A DNA stretch of 64,000 nucleotides. Source: an uncultured Duncaniella sp. Lineage in GTDB: Bacteria > Bacteroidota > Bacteroidia > Bacteroidales > Muribaculaceae. Position numbers and translations under genes: made by a program. The notes beneath the pieces are model-generated. The model made no database searches and was not told the origin of the DNA. It was given only the letters and a program-made list of their open reading frames with translations. The stretch is taken from NCBI RefSeq assembly GCF_910578445.1, contig NZ_CAJTQC010000004.1:1-64000 (forward strand). Direction: 5' to 3'. Shown here in pieces: positions 54,711-62,734 of this stretch. Numbering within the stretch: the first letter of the stretch is position 1; every line of letters begins with the position of its first letter.

Positions 54711-55514
54711 TTACTTCAATAGTTTTCTATTGTTATCGTCACTTTCCAACACGCTCATCTGATGAATGGCTATCAGATTCAGTTTCACAAGTCGCTCGCT
54801 CTGCGTAATACCATGCTCGATGAAAACCGCATTGAGGTTTTCCATATTTGACAGGCAGATAAGTTCATTGATTGTGGCATAGTCGCGTATATTCCCCTTG
54901 AGGTCCGGATTGGATTCGCGCCATTGCTTTGCCGTCACACCGAACATCGCCACATTCAGCACATCAGCTTCATTAGCGTAGATGATGCTCGCCTGTGCCG
55001 GTGTAACCTCAACGGGGATAAGGTTCTGCCTTATGGCATCGGTATGTATGCGGTAGTTGATTTTCGACAACTCACGTTTCGCCGACCAACCCAATAGCCG
55101 CTGTTCCTCCGTCTTTAACCGCTGATATTCTTTGACGAGCAATAACTGAAATTTGGGGCTTATCCACATTCCGAAATGGTAAGCTATATCCCGATGTGCG
55201 TATGTGCCACCATAACGACCGGCTTTTGAACGTATGCCTATGGCATTTGTACGTTCAAGCCACGTTTTTACTGATAGCACAAAGTTGTTGCTTCCTGCAG
55301 CATTTTTAATTGTACCGAATTCGGTACAATTAAAATCGGGATTATAGAGCATTTCCCATTCTCCGAGATACTCGATGGTGCTTTTAAGACTTAACCAACG
55401 GAAAATTATATGCTCTTGCATTTGGCTGCGAGCCATGTCCGTTAGGCTGATATAATCTTCCTCGTTGTATTTTACAACTGCTATGTCTGTATTTTGTACT
55501 GTAATTTTTGCCAT
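54711..55514 (-). CDS. KilA-N domain protein
   Basis: This 267-residue protein has an N-terminal KilA-N DNA-binding domain (about 5-125): VVKYNEEDYISLTDMARSQ, then LSVKTWLERTNAIGIRSKAGRYGGTYAHRDIAYHFGMWISPKFQLLLVKEYQRL. A helical C-terminal part of unknown role follows, with THSERL-like turns. KilA-N proteins are typical of phages and mobile DNA, where they act as DNA-binding or antirepressor factors. It sits alone between an LPS operon and an acyltransferase gene, in more AT-rich DNA, so it was probably acquired horizontally. The start MAKITVQ is chosen because the longer frame (from 55568) begins before the -7 element at 55544-55551. Confidence 0.88.
   Translation of the reverse strand: MAKITVQNTDIAVVKYNEEDYISLTDMARSQMQEHIIFRWLSLKSTIEYLGEWEMLYNPDFNCTEFGTIKNAAGSNNFVLSVKTWLERTNAIGIRSKAGRYGGTYAHRDIAYHFGMWISPKFQLLLVKEYQRLKTEEQRLLGWSAKRELSKINYRIHTDAIRQNLIPVEVTPAQASIIYANEADVLNVAMFGVTAKQWRESNPDLKGNIRDYATINELICLSNMENLNAVFIEHGITQSERLVKLNLIAIHQMSVLESDDNNRKLLK
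55304..55335. repeat. Perfect 32-bp palindrome inside the KilA-N gene
   Basis: Two perfect 16-bp half-sites meet between 55319 and 55320 with no spacer. The central ten bases are CCGAATTCGG, with TTTTAATTGTA-type outer arms. It lies in frame within the coding region (about codons 61-70) and encodes a run including TEFGTIK. A zero-mismatch 32-bp dyad in coding sequence is unexpected. It could be an operator bound by the KilA-N protein itself or a recombination site. Confidence 0.85.
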
Positions 55515-55543
55515 TGCCTGTGATATGACTATATGCCAATACG

Positions 55544-55551
55544 CAAAGTTA
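55544..55551 (-). promoter_or_regulatory. -7 element of the KilA-N gene
   Basis: TAACTTTG on the minus strand, with a predicted start near 55538 and a 24-nt leader before the ATG at 55514. The stretch 55570-55792 upstream holds no gene I can support; see the rejected items for a short frame in it. Confidence 0.6.
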
Positions 55552-55792
55552 AATATTTTTGCTGACATACAGCGTATTTGCTCTGTGTTCTTGCCATGTC
55601 GATGATGCCGTTCTCATCTAAGCATATAGCCTCATTCCGGACTATGCGGTTGCGAAAAGTCTATATCCACTGAAGCGAACTCATTGAACTCCGCTCTTTG
55701 ACCTAATCCCGCAGTACATGAATCGAGAAGGTTCACTTTTCCATCTCTGCCAACTTTTTCATCAGTTGCCGCATCTTCTTAATCTGAGTCAA

Positions 55793-56866
55793 TCACAGCG
55801 TGGCCACTACGCGACTGACAGGCTGGTTGACAGCGCCCATCTGTTGCTTGTAGGGCTCTTCACCACGACAGAGGTCAAAATCCTTAACACCTTTGTCGTA
55901 GCACCATTTCATGATTTCCTTAAGCATAAGTATTCCCGGGGCATGGGCGCGCTGCTCGGTGTCAATGGCAAGTTTGGGCACGACGATATAACCATCCGAC
56001 AGATATAGGAAAGCAAAGGCTGCCGGCTCACCGTTTATCTCAAAAACAAAGAGCACAGTCTCGTCAAGTTGACTGAAACTCAGAGTCTTCATACCGCCGG
56101 AACATTCTTTATGGGTCTCCCACACGCAGACAAGCCGACGGAATGCAGTGATGTCCCTCTTACGCCATACGTTCTTACGCATGAAAAACAGACGCCATAT
56201 CTTTTTCCAATAATTACCGACAGGAGGATTTTCACGCGTGAACACTTTCAGCTCCGATGTCAAATCGCCATGAGTGAAGTGGTTACTGCGGGTCTTGATG
56301 TTGTGGCGCAATTTCTTGTTGAGCGACAGATAGTAGGCATCGAAATCCTCGAAATCCGACAGCGGAATGTGATAGCTGCCACGCTCGGTGTAACGCGCAC
56401 CCGGAATTGCGGAAAGCTCCTGAGTGAACGGAGTCGCAGGCGGAAGCTCAAACAGACGCAGCTTTTTCCCACGATAGCGCCCGCAAATATAATTGACAAG
56501 AGCCTTGAATATGCCGGCATGACGCTCGTTGTTGTAGACAGACACCACATTGTTTATGCCTGACGTACGCCATGAGGTCATCTCCACTTTGCCTGACCTA
56601 TAGACCATAAGCGGAAGAATAGCCACAGGGTTTCCGTCGTTCCTGACCAGAATATATTCGATATGTTTCAGACCGAGTCTGACAGAAGGCTGTCGGGAAT
56701 AGTAGCGTTCGACGAATTCATTCCATCGGAAAGTCTGATAGAAGGTATATTCAATCCTTGGCATCTTCCCTTCGGCAATCATTGCGGCAGCCAGCTCATC
56801 TGACTCCTTCCAGAATGATTTCAAAGGCTTTATACTGTCGAAAACTTCAAATGTAATTTCAGGCAT
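55793..56866 (-). CDS. GNAT-fold acyltransferase (FemAB/CelD-like)
   Basis: This 357-residue protein of the GNAT/FemAB-like group has about 25-130 as an N-terminal half with RQPSVRLGLKHIEYILVRNDGNPVAILPLMVY, and a C-terminal half with SLNKKLRHNIKTRSNHF, VLFVFEINGEPAAFAFLYLSDGYIVVPKLAIDTEQRAHAPGILMLKEIMKWC and DFDLCRGEEPYKQQMGA, the closing motif of the family. Substrate and partner are unknown. A start at MPEITFEV is chosen; MPMWLN nine codons earlier (56893) is also downstream of the promoter and cannot be excluded. Confidence 0.8.
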   Translation of the reverse strand: MPEITFEVFDSIKPLKSFWKESDELAAAMIAEGKMPRIEYTFYQTFRWNEFVERYYSRQPSVRLGLKHIEYILVRNDGNPVAILPLMVYRSGKVEMTSWRTSGINNVVSVYNNERHAGIFKALVNYICGRYRGKKLRLFELPPATPFTQELSAIPGARYTERGSYHIPLSDFEDFDAYYLSLNKKLRHNIKTRSNHFTHGDLTSELKVFTRENPPVGNYWKKIWRLFFMRKNVWRKRDITAFRRLVCVWETHKECSGGMKTLSFSQLDETVLFVFEINGEPAAFAFLYLSDGYIVVPKLAIDTEQRAHAPGILMLKEIMKWCYDKGVKDFDLCRGEEPYKQQMGAVNQPVSRVVATL

Positions 56867-56927
56867 AGAGATAGAATTTAACCACATCGGCAACCAATCG
56901 ATGACAATGAGGCCGGTTAATTTACCA

Positions 56928-56959
56928 CAAATTTAGCCTAATTCCGCCACTTTGCCAAA
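56928..56959 (-). promoter_or_regulatory. Promoter of the GNAT-fold acyltransferase gene
   Basis: On the minus strand the -33 TTTG (56956-56959) and the -7 TAAATTTG (56928-56935) are 20 nt apart, a very good match to the Bacteroidota primary promoter. The start would be near 56922. Confidence 0.7.
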
Positions 56960-57092
56960 TCACGGTCACTGACAGCAAAAAAAATCAGTGGCCGGTCTTG
57001 ACACAGACAGGCCACTGAGAATAGAAACTATACCTAATATAACTTTACGGATAACTTAACAGATTGCCTCAAACAATGAAGTCGTCCGGACC

Positions 57093-58796
57093 TCACGCAT
57101 TTGCAGCTGAAAGCGTCGATGATGCAGGAGCAATCCTGTTGGCCATCTCGACAGCCTTTGTTATATGTGAACATATATGATCCTCACCTATAAGGCGGTT
57201 GATGCCGGCATTGACAAGGGCTGTGCGCACATTATCCTTGACACCGGAGAGAACCACGTGGATTCCCTCTTCCTGAGAGGATTTAATAAGTGTCTCAAGG
57301 TTATGGATGCCTGTCGAATCTATGAAAGGCACTTTGCGCATGCGGATGATTCTGACAAGCGGCTTACGGCCCATGCCGCTGCGCATAAGTTCATCAAACT
57401 TTGTAGCCACACCGAAGAAGAACGGACCGTCGATTTCATAGACCTCCACTCCGGGATTGACATCAAGCACCTCGTGGTGAGCCATCTCAGAGCCTTCGTC
57501 GATGTCAAGCTGACCTGAGTAGGCCTTGATTTCCGTATTTTCCATGACACGGCGCAGGAAGAGTATGACCGCAAGCAGCAGACCCATTTCGATAGCAATC
57601 GTAAGGTCAAAGATGACAGTCAGAAGGAATGTCACCGCAAGCACAGAGATGTCGCTCTTCGGGTTGTGGAAAATCGAGCGGATTGTGCGCCAGCCGCTCA
57701 TATTGTAGCTGACGACAATAAGCACGGCAGCAAGACATGCCATCGGAATCAGATTGATAAGCGGCATGAGGAAAAGGAAAATAAGGAAAAGCACAATGGC
57801 GTGGACAACTCCGGCTACGGGTGTGCGTCCACCGTTTGTGATGTTGGTCATTGTACGGGCGATAGCACCGGTGACAGGGATTCCGCCGAAGAAAGGAACA
57901 ACGATATTGGCCATGCCTTGTCCTATCAGCTCGGTGTTGCTGTTGGTACGTGTGCCGGTCACACCGTCGGCGACTGTAGCCGAAAGGAGCGACTCGATAG
58001 CGCCGAGAATGGCAATCGTGAATGCCGACGGGAGAAGGCGGTTGATTGTAGCCATATTGAGCTCAAATCCATGAGGCTGCGGAATGTCGGTCGACAACGA
58101 TCCGAATCGGTCACCGATGGTCTCGACACTGATGCCCGGCACGATAGCCACGACCGCAGTGACGATTATGATTGCGATGAGCGCTCCCGGCAGACGGCGT
58201 GAAACCTTCGGGGTTATGATGATGATTGCAAGCGCGGCAAGTCCCACGCCAAGGGTAACCCAGTCGATATTACCGAAATTTGAAATGTATGCACCCCACT
58301 TCGGGATAAATTCACTCGGGACATTTTTCAGTCCGAGACCGAAGAAGTCGTTTATCTGGGTCGAAAATATCGTAAGCGCGATACCTGCGGTAAAGCCGAC
58401 CACAATCGGATAAGGAATAAACTTGATGACAGTTCCGAGACGGAAAAAACCGAGAGCCACCAGAATCAGTCCGGCCATAAATGTCGCTACGGCAAGACCT
58501 TCGAGTCCGAAAGTGGCTATAATGTTATAGACAATGACGATGAACGCTCCCGTAGGGCCACCGATCTGAACCGTACATCCTCCGGCCGCTGAAACGATGA
58601 AACCACCGATTATGGCCGTAATCAGACCGACTGTAGGGCTTACGCCACTTGCAATACCAAACGCGATGGCAAGCGGAAGAGCGACAATACCCACAACAAT
58701 ACCGGCCACAAGGTCATTCTTGAACTTGTCTGCCGAATAATTTTTCAAAGCCGAAACCAATTTCGGCCTGAAATCAATTGAACCGTTAAAATTCAT
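57093..58796 (-). CDS. SulP family anion transporter with STAS domain
   Basis: This 567-residue carrier has a membrane part (about 20-420) with the SulP signature DLVAGIVVGIVALPLAIAFGIASG, VQIGGPTGAF and SNTELIGQGMANIVVPFFGGIPVTGAIART, and a C-terminal STAS domain (about 445-550; EIDGPFFFGVATKF, IDSTGIHNLETLI). It moves sulfate, bicarbonate or another anion across the inner membrane; the ion cannot be told. The start MNFNGSID is preferred; the in-frame ATG at 58826 would add a hydrophobic, atypical lead. A promoter at 58937-58944 gives a leader of about 135 nt. Confidence 0.92.
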   Translation of the reverse strand: MNFNGSIDFRPKLVSALKNYSADKFKNDLVAGIVVGIVALPLAIAFGIASGVSPTVGLITAIIGGFIVSAAGGCTVQIGGPTGAFIVIVYNIIATFGLEGLAVATFMAGLILVALGFFRLGTVIKFIPYPIVVGFTAGIALTIFSTQINDFFGLGLKNVPSEFIPKWGAYISNFGNIDWVTLGVGLAALAIIIITPKVSRRLPGALIAIIIVTAVVAIVPGISVETIGDRFGSLSTDIPQPHGFELNMATINRLLPSAFTIAILGAIESLLSATVADGVTGTRTNSNTELIGQGMANIVVPFFGGIPVTGAIARTMTNITNGGRTPVAGVVHAIVLFLIFLFLMPLINLIPMACLAAVLIVVSYNMSGWRTIRSIFHNPKSDISVLAVTFLLTVIFDLTIAIEMGLLLAVILFLRRVMENTEIKAYSGQLDIDEGSEMAHHEVLDVNPGVEVYEIDGPFFFGVATKFDELMRSGMGRKPLVRIIRMRKVPFIDSTGIHNLETLIKSSQEEGIHVVLSGVKDNVRTALVNAGINRLIGEDHICSHITKAVEMANRIAPASSTLSAANA

Positions 58797-58936
58797 TTGT
58801 ATACTTATCTTATATGGAATAACCAAGTTACTATATCAGGCGGATGCGGAGAACCAGTGGTCAAAAAAGCCAATCGGATACAATGCTATTCAACACTGCT
58901 TTTAAACATATCTCGCCATAAGAATCAATTAAGGCG

Positions 58937-58944
58937 CAAAATTA
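58937..58944 (-). promoter_or_regulatory. -7 element of the SulP gene
   Basis: TAATTTTG on the minus strand, with a start predicted near 58931. It lies 26 bp from the terminator at 58970-59004. The leader of about 135 nt before the SulP gene has no recognised riboswitch. Confidence 0.55.
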
Positions 58945-58969
58945 CATAAAAATTCTTAAATCCGATTAA

Positions 58970-59004
58970 AAAAATCGCCATTATGTAAAATAACGGCGAT
59001 TTTT
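58970..59004 (-). terminator. Terminator after the DUF4377 lipoprotein gene
   Basis: AAAAATCGCC (58970-58979) pairs perfectly with GGCGATTTTT (58995-59004), and an inner TTAT/ATAA extends the stem. The A- and T-runs make it an intrinsic terminator in both directions. It lies 145 bp downstream of the lipoprotein stop codon. Confidence 0.75.
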
Positions 59005-59148
59005 CGAGCTGCATAATCTGCTACCACGTTAAAAAATTGCTATAACGAACAAATTATTCGTCTCGCTCAGTAGAAATCATTTTAACATGTTTTACAGATT
59101 GTCCATGTTTGAATTTCCTTATTAACAACATAAATTAATGACATGCCA

Positions 59149-59982
59149 CTATTCTTTGCTTATAGCAAAATGTACTTTTTGGAGGCCATAACGACGGCTG
59201 TTAGCAAGCACAAGTGAGTATTCAAGCGTTCTTCCGCTTTCATACTTAGCGGCTATCTCATCGTATAAATCCTGCGAAATCACGTCTTTGAGATAAAGAG
59301 TTCCTCTTGTCAGACTCACCCTTTCAATCTTGTCGGTCAACGGTGATAGGACATAAGCCGAGGTCGCTTTCTTGCCAATACGATTGAACTCAATAAAATC
59401 GGGGGAACTCGTTTCGATAGCAAATTCCAGCCGAATAGCAGCGGTACTCAAATCGAATTCAATATCGCCGTCTTTGTAATTGGCATAATGCATTTTCCCA
59501 TTTCCATCTATGACAAACGCATCTTTATAAAGATTATAGATATGATACGGGCATTTATCTTCATATGGGATATCCTCTTCCTTGTTGACAATTATTTTAT
59601 TGTCCTCCTTAGGTTCTTCGGGCCATATTCTGTCTTCCAAGATTTCAAGAAGACGATAAGTGTATGAACTTGCATCAGCCGGAGGATTTGCAAGGATAGT
59701 ACGGCGTACTTTCAACGTGTACCTATGACCTGACTCATAATCAAATCCTTCAATAGCATTCATAGCCAGATTGCGCCACTCGCCGGGGAAATCCTCGTCC
59801 ATAACGCGAAGGCACACAAGGGGGTATTCCCTCTTGTCGTCAAAAATGTCATACATTATTCCAGTTTCTTCAGAAACAGACATAATGATATCCTTGGTCT
59901 TGTCGCGCGGTTCATCGTCATCCAGACATGACGTCATAAAAAGACAGACGATGAAAAGAAATGGAATGAAGAGTTTATTCAT
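59149..59982 (-). CDS. DUF4377-domain lipoprotein
   Basis: This 277-residue lipoprotein (lipobox FMTSC; the acidic DDDEPRD after the Cys would favour surface display in Bacteroidota) has a DUF4377-like core (about 30-115), with EGFDYESGHRYTLKVRRT and NPPADASSYTYRLLEIL as the recognisable signature. The C-terminal half (about 120-277) is not recognised; it is polar and beta-rich, with GTLYLKDVISQDLYDEIAAKYESG. Function unknown. Confidence 0.7.
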   Translation of the reverse strand: MNKLFIPFLFIVCLFMTSCLDDDEPRDKTKDIIMSVSEETGIMYDIFDDKREYPLVCLRVMDEDFPGEWRNLAMNAIEGFDYESGHRYTLKVRRTILANPPADASSYTYRLLEILEDRIWPEEPKEDNKIIVNKEEDIPYEDKCPYHIYNLYKDAFVIDGNGKMHYANYKDGDIEFDLSTAAIRLEFAIETSSPDFIEFNRIGKKATSAYVLSPLTDKIERVSLTRGTLYLKDVISQDLYDEIAAKYESGRTLEYSLVLANSRRYGLQKVHFAISKE

Positions 59983-60023
59983 AATACATTTTTGTTTCCT
60001 ATTGGCTCAATGGTGAGATTAGT

Positions 60024-60229
60024 TAAAAAAAGGAAACGTGAGCTAACTATGCCACGTCGTGATTGTAGGTCGTAGGAAACCGTTTGGACAGATGTAACAA
60101 TAGCAGCCTATACGCGTGAGAACCACTATGCTAATCCTTGTCCTTAATGAATTTCCTACGTTCACAATCACAAGATTGAGCATAACGCTTCTTATTTTTC
60201 TAAAATGTCGTGGACAGACTATGCCTATC
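60024..60229 (-). ncRNA. Structured intergenic RNA candidate, 6S-like rod
   Basis: The minus strand has a -7 promoter (60236-60243) and, about 200 nt later, a run of seven T residues (60031-60025). Between them the strand folds on paper into a long rod. GTTATGC (60186-60180) pairs with GCATAGT (60052-60046), with G-T wobbles. GTGATTGT (60171-60164) pairs with ACAATCAC (60066-60059). CGTAGGAAA (60160-60152) pairs with TTTCCTACG (60079-60071). GGACA (60143-60139) pairs with TGTCC (60090-60086). TAGCA (60133-60129) pairs with TGCTA (60105-60101). The stems are separated by small, nearly symmetric bubbles. No open frame explains this. Size and shape recall 6S RNA, the RNA polymerase regulator, but I cannot confirm the family. 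Confidence 0.5.
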
Positions 60230-60235
60230 CGCTCG

Positions 60236-60243
60236 CAAATTTA
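60236..60243 (-). promoter_or_regulatory. -7 element of the structured RNA
   Basis: TAAATTTG on the minus strand in an otherwise gene-free interval, with a predicted start near 60229. The next gene upstream (prmA) ends with its own terminator at 60365-60397, so this is an independent transcription unit. The stretch 60244-60364 shows only a small hairpin (ATGGGG at 60340-60345 with CCCCAT at 60358-60363). Confidence 0.55.
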
Positions 60244-60364
60244 ACGAAAATATCTGAATATCGAGAGCTTACATCGTGGATTTTTACTGAATTTGCATTG
60301 AAAACCTCAATGGGAAAGACAAATAAGTTAAAATTGTTGATGGGGCAGAAAGTAATCCCCCATT

Positions 60365-60397
60365 AAATAAAAAAGAGCGGCCTTACGACTGCTCTTT
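60365..60397 (-). terminator. Intrinsic terminator after prmA
   Basis: On the minus strand AAAGAGC...GCTCTTT (60397-60372) forms a hairpin followed by a T-rich tail (TTTTATTT to about 60365). Confidence 0.8.
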
Positions 60398-60479
60398 CCG
60401 ACCGGGCAAAACCGATCCCTAAAATCGTTGCTTACGCACTCGAAGTAAGACTCCGGCAGCCTGAGCTGCGGAGTCGGAA
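60396..60479 (-). other. Structured 3' region of prmA
   Basis: Between the prmA stop codon and its terminator are three hairpins: GACTCCG(G)CAG with CTGCGGAGTC (about 60449-60475), CTTAC/GTAAG (about 60430-60448) and CGAT/ATCG (about 60412-60426). In addition, TTCC (60396-60399) can pair with GGAA (60476-60479), closing the set. It is not a tRNA, as there is no T-arm. It may only protect the 3' end of the message. Confidence 0.4.
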
Positions 60480-60482
60480 TTA

Positions 60483-61331
60483 TCATTTTTTCAGTTCAAG
60501 CACCAAACAAGACCATCTGTCGAGCGTATGGTGTTCCTTGTAGGCGAGTCCCAAAGGCTCAGCCACCGCAAGAATCACAGGAATATCCTCCTCGTAGAAT
60601 CCACTGAGAAGCACAGTCGCCCCGGGTGCAAGAGTTGCGACATAGGCCGGAAGGTCGGCAGTGATTATATTGCGGTTGATATTGGCAATGAAAAGCCCGA
60701 CATTTCCGATGAGACCGAGAGTCGAGGCGTCGCCGAGGTGGAGGTAAATGTTTTCGGCAAAATTAAGACGTACATTGTCAACGGCATTGTTGAAGGCGAA
60801 CTCGTCGATTTCGACAGCATCGATGCGGGCTGCTCCGCGCATTGAGGCGAGAATGGCAAGGATTCCCGTGCCTGTCCCCATGTCGACAATCTTCATTCCA
60901 GACAAATCCATCGAAAGCAGTTGGCGCAGAATCAAAGAAGTGGTGGCATGATGCCCCGTTCCAAACGCCATCTTCGGGTCAATCACAATGTCGTAGCGGC
61001 ATTCCGGAATATCCTTATGGAATGAGCTGTGGATGACACACTGGTTGTCAATCACGATAGGCTGAAAATAGTTTTTCTCCCACTCGCTGTTCCAGTCGCG
61101 GCCTTCGACAGTCGTAGCGCTAATCTCAAACTCTGTTTCCATCGGGAAATCAGCAATCAGCTCCCTGACCGCATCTGCGCTATAGGACTCAGCCTTTATA
61201 TAAGCCGTCAGCCCTTCGGAATCTGCGACAAAACTTTCAAAGCCGCCGTCGGCAAGGATAGCGGCAAGGATATCTGTACGCGTCTCGTCGCACGGTGTCA
61301 GTTCGAGACGCACTTCAACATAATCGTTCAC
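60483..61331 (-). CDS. prmA: Ribosomal protein L11 methyltransferase
   Basis: This 282-residue protein has an N-terminal substrate-recognition domain (about 1-90) and an S-adenosylmethionine-dependent methyltransferase domain: FGTGHHATTSLILRQLL, IVDMGTGTGILAILAS (SAM motif I) and VEIDEFAFNNAVDNVRLN. A NIN/NPP-type motif is present as FIANINRNI, where E. coli PrmA has NIL. It trimethylates lysines of ribosomal protein L11. It is last on the minus strand after a small stress operon, with a 91-bp gap. Confidence 0.93.
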   Translation of the reverse strand: MNDYVEVRLELTPCDETRTDILAAILADGGFESFVADSEGLTAYIKAESYSADAVRELIADFPMETEFEISATTVEGRDWNSEWEKNYFQPIVIDNQCVIHSSFHKDIPECRYDIVIDPKMAFGTGHHATTSLILRQLLSMDLSGMKIVDMGTGTGILAILASMRGAARIDAVEIDEFAFNNAVDNVRLNFAENIYLHLGDASTLGLIGNVGLFIANINRNIITADLPAYVATLAPGATVLLSGFYEEDIPVILAVAEPLGLAYKEHHTLDRWSCLVLELKK

Positions 61332-61422
61332 TGGTTATATATGCACTATTTGGGGTTATACATTCAAGGGTATATATCCTTTCTCTGCCGGCAGGCGAAA
61401 AAGGAAAGAGCTTCGGATGGAA

Positions 61423-61710
61423 TCAACGTTTTCCGCGAAGGAAACGCATCGTGCGCAGCGCACGGCTACCGATACGGTAGGTGATGATGGCGATGTCAAT
61501 ATAGCTGAGCGTCCCCAGCACCTTGCCGAGCAGGCCTGTTTTCGAAACAGGCCCGTAGTCCTTGAGATTTCCGAAATTGCGTTGCAGGCGGTCGCGTGTG
61601 ATTTCAATACGTGCCGCTGTGTATGCCCGCATATAGCGGAGTTCTTCAAGAGTGTAGCCGTTCCACTCCGATTTTTCGTGAGGGAGTTGTTTTGTCGTAG
61701 TATTACTCAT
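61423..61710 (-). CDS. Small membrane-associated protein of the stress operon
   Basis: This 95-residue protein is polar at the N-terminus (LEELRYMRAYTAARIEITRDRLQ), weakly hydrophobic in LLGKVLGTLSYIDIAIITYRIGSRAL, and ends in basic MRFLRGKR. I recognise no family with certainty. Its position after the holin-like gene and its size suggest an accessory to that protein. The 27-bp gap from the holin-like gene suits one operon. Confidence 0.65.
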   Translation of the reverse strand: MSNTTTKQLPHEKSEWNGYTLEELRYMRAYTAARIEITRDRLQRNFGNLKDYGPVSKTGLLGKVLGTLSYIDIAIITYRIGSRALRTMRFLRGKR

Positions 61711-61737
61711 TTTGTCGATGTCAGGATAATGGATAAA

Positions 61738-62079
61738 TCAGGGATTGAAAAACAGGCGGGAAACGAACCGTGCAATCGGATTTATGACCAACTGCTTGCG
61801 GAATGCGAATACAATAGCAAGCAAAAACACGTAGAATCCACACATTATAAAATAAGCCCATATCATCCCTGTCCCTGTCGCGATGCAACGCACAATGGCA
61901 ATCGACAGGAAAAACATGAATAATGAAATAAGCACGAAGCCGATAAAGGCAAATGTAACTGTTGTCAGAAGAAGTGTCAGCTTTTCGGCTGCGGTAAACT
62001 TCGCATAGTTGACATGCAACTTGAGAGCATCCTTGATTTCGGCCCAGAAAGCATGGATTTGATTTTGTTTATCAGACAT
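61738..62079 (-). CDS. Phage-holin-like / DUF1469 (YqjE-type) membrane protein
   Basis: This 113-residue protein has a polar lead (DKQNQIHAFWAEIKDALKLHVNYAKFTAAEKL) followed by two membrane helices (about 34-58 and 64-88) and a short basic tail. The shape matches the YqjE/holin superfamily III-like proteins often found with YtxH or YqjD proteins in stress operons. Despite the name, no phage genes are nearby. The longer frame from 62166 adds 29 residues with no hydrophobic or domain character, so the ATG at 62079 is preferred. Confidence 0.75.
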   Translation of the reverse strand: MSDKQNQIHAFWAEIKDALKLHVNYAKFTAAEKLTLLLTTVTFAFIGFVLISLFMFFLSIAIVRCIATGTGMIWAYFIMCGFYVFLLAIVFAFRKQLVINPIARFVSRLFFNP

Positions 62080-62212
62080 ATAACTAATAAGAACGTGTGA
62101 ATTATATAATCCCGACTTCAGGCCCGCACCACATCCGACCAAACGAAAGGCATGGGGATGCGACACGAGCCTGAAAGCTTAAATATTCGGGTCGGTATTA
62201 TACCTTTATATA

Positions 62213-62410
62213 TTAGTCGTCAATTTCAGTTGTAAGCTGCTCGACGAGGGCATCGATTTCATTGTCGGAACAGATGATACCCTTCTTGCGGAGAAGTTCG
62301 GTGATGCGTGCACGCACATCCTCTCCCTTTTCGGGAGCGAAAAGGACTGCGGCTCCTGCGCCTACGATAGCACCGCCGATAAAGGCATAAAGCAATGACA
62401 GATTTGACAT
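62213..62410 (-). CDS. YtxH domain protein (second copy)
   Basis: This 65-residue protein begins with one glycine-rich helix (LYAFIGGAIVGAGAAVLFAPEKGEDVR, broken at the family signature LFAPEKG) and ends in an acidic amphipathic helix (ALVEQLTTEIDD). It resembles the first copy at 62507-62704 in length and layout. YtxH proteins are induced by stress in many bacteria; the mechanism is unknown. Confidence 0.85.
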   Translation of the reverse strand: MSNLSLLYAFIGGAIVGAGAAVLFAPEKGEDVRARITELLRKKGIICSDNEIDALVEQLTTEIDD

Positions 62411-62506
62411 ATCGGTAAAGAATGTTAATTATGTGTTACAAATTGAGCGTTTATGTTTAGCCTCCGGATTAAATCTGAATCTGAAGACTGCAATCCGTCG
62501 TGGATA

Positions 62507-62704
62507 TTACTTCTTGATTTCCTCGGCAATTTCGTCGGCAAGTTCTTCAAGTTTGCTCTTCTGCAGCTTGATGCCCTTGCTTTCGAGATACTTAACGATA
62601 TTGTCACGAGTCTTTTCGCCCTTTTCGGGAGCAAGAAGGAGACCAACTGTTGCGCCGGCTACTGCGCCGCCGATAACTGCGAGAACGATGTTTAAAGCTT
62701 TCAT
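62507..62704 (-). CDS. YtxH domain protein (first copy)
   Basis: This 65-residue protein has a glycine-rich membrane helix (LAVIGGAVAGATVGLLLAPEKG) and an amphipathic charged tail (LEELADEIAEEIKK). It is first in the operon with the second YtxH, the holin-like protein and the 95-residue protein. The start MKALNIV is chosen; a longer frame from 62773 runs through a palindrome and is unlikely. The palindrome at 62735-62758 lies 30 bp upstream. Confidence 0.85.
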   Translation of the reverse strand: MKALNIVLAVIGGAVAGATVGLLLAPEKGEKTRDNIVKYLESKGIKLQKSKLEELADEIAEEIKK

Positions 62705-62734
62705 TCTTTTTATAATTTTTAAGGTTGTTGTGAA

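Noticed and set aside
55570..55792. Short minus-strand frames between the GNAT-fold and KilA-N genes (one of about 34-48 codons ending near 55626)
   Set aside because: They have no clear start, no recognisable family and no good promoter; they may be a gene remnant, but the evidence is too thin.
60396..60480. Possible tRNA (three hairpins and a closing stem)
   Set aside because: There is no GGTTCGAATCC-type T-arm, no valid anticodon arm, and the closing stem overlaps the largest hairpin.
61738..62079. Prophage indicated by a holin-like gene
   Set aside because: No phage structural, lysis or integrase genes nearby; this protein type is common in chromosomal YtxH/YqjD stress operons.
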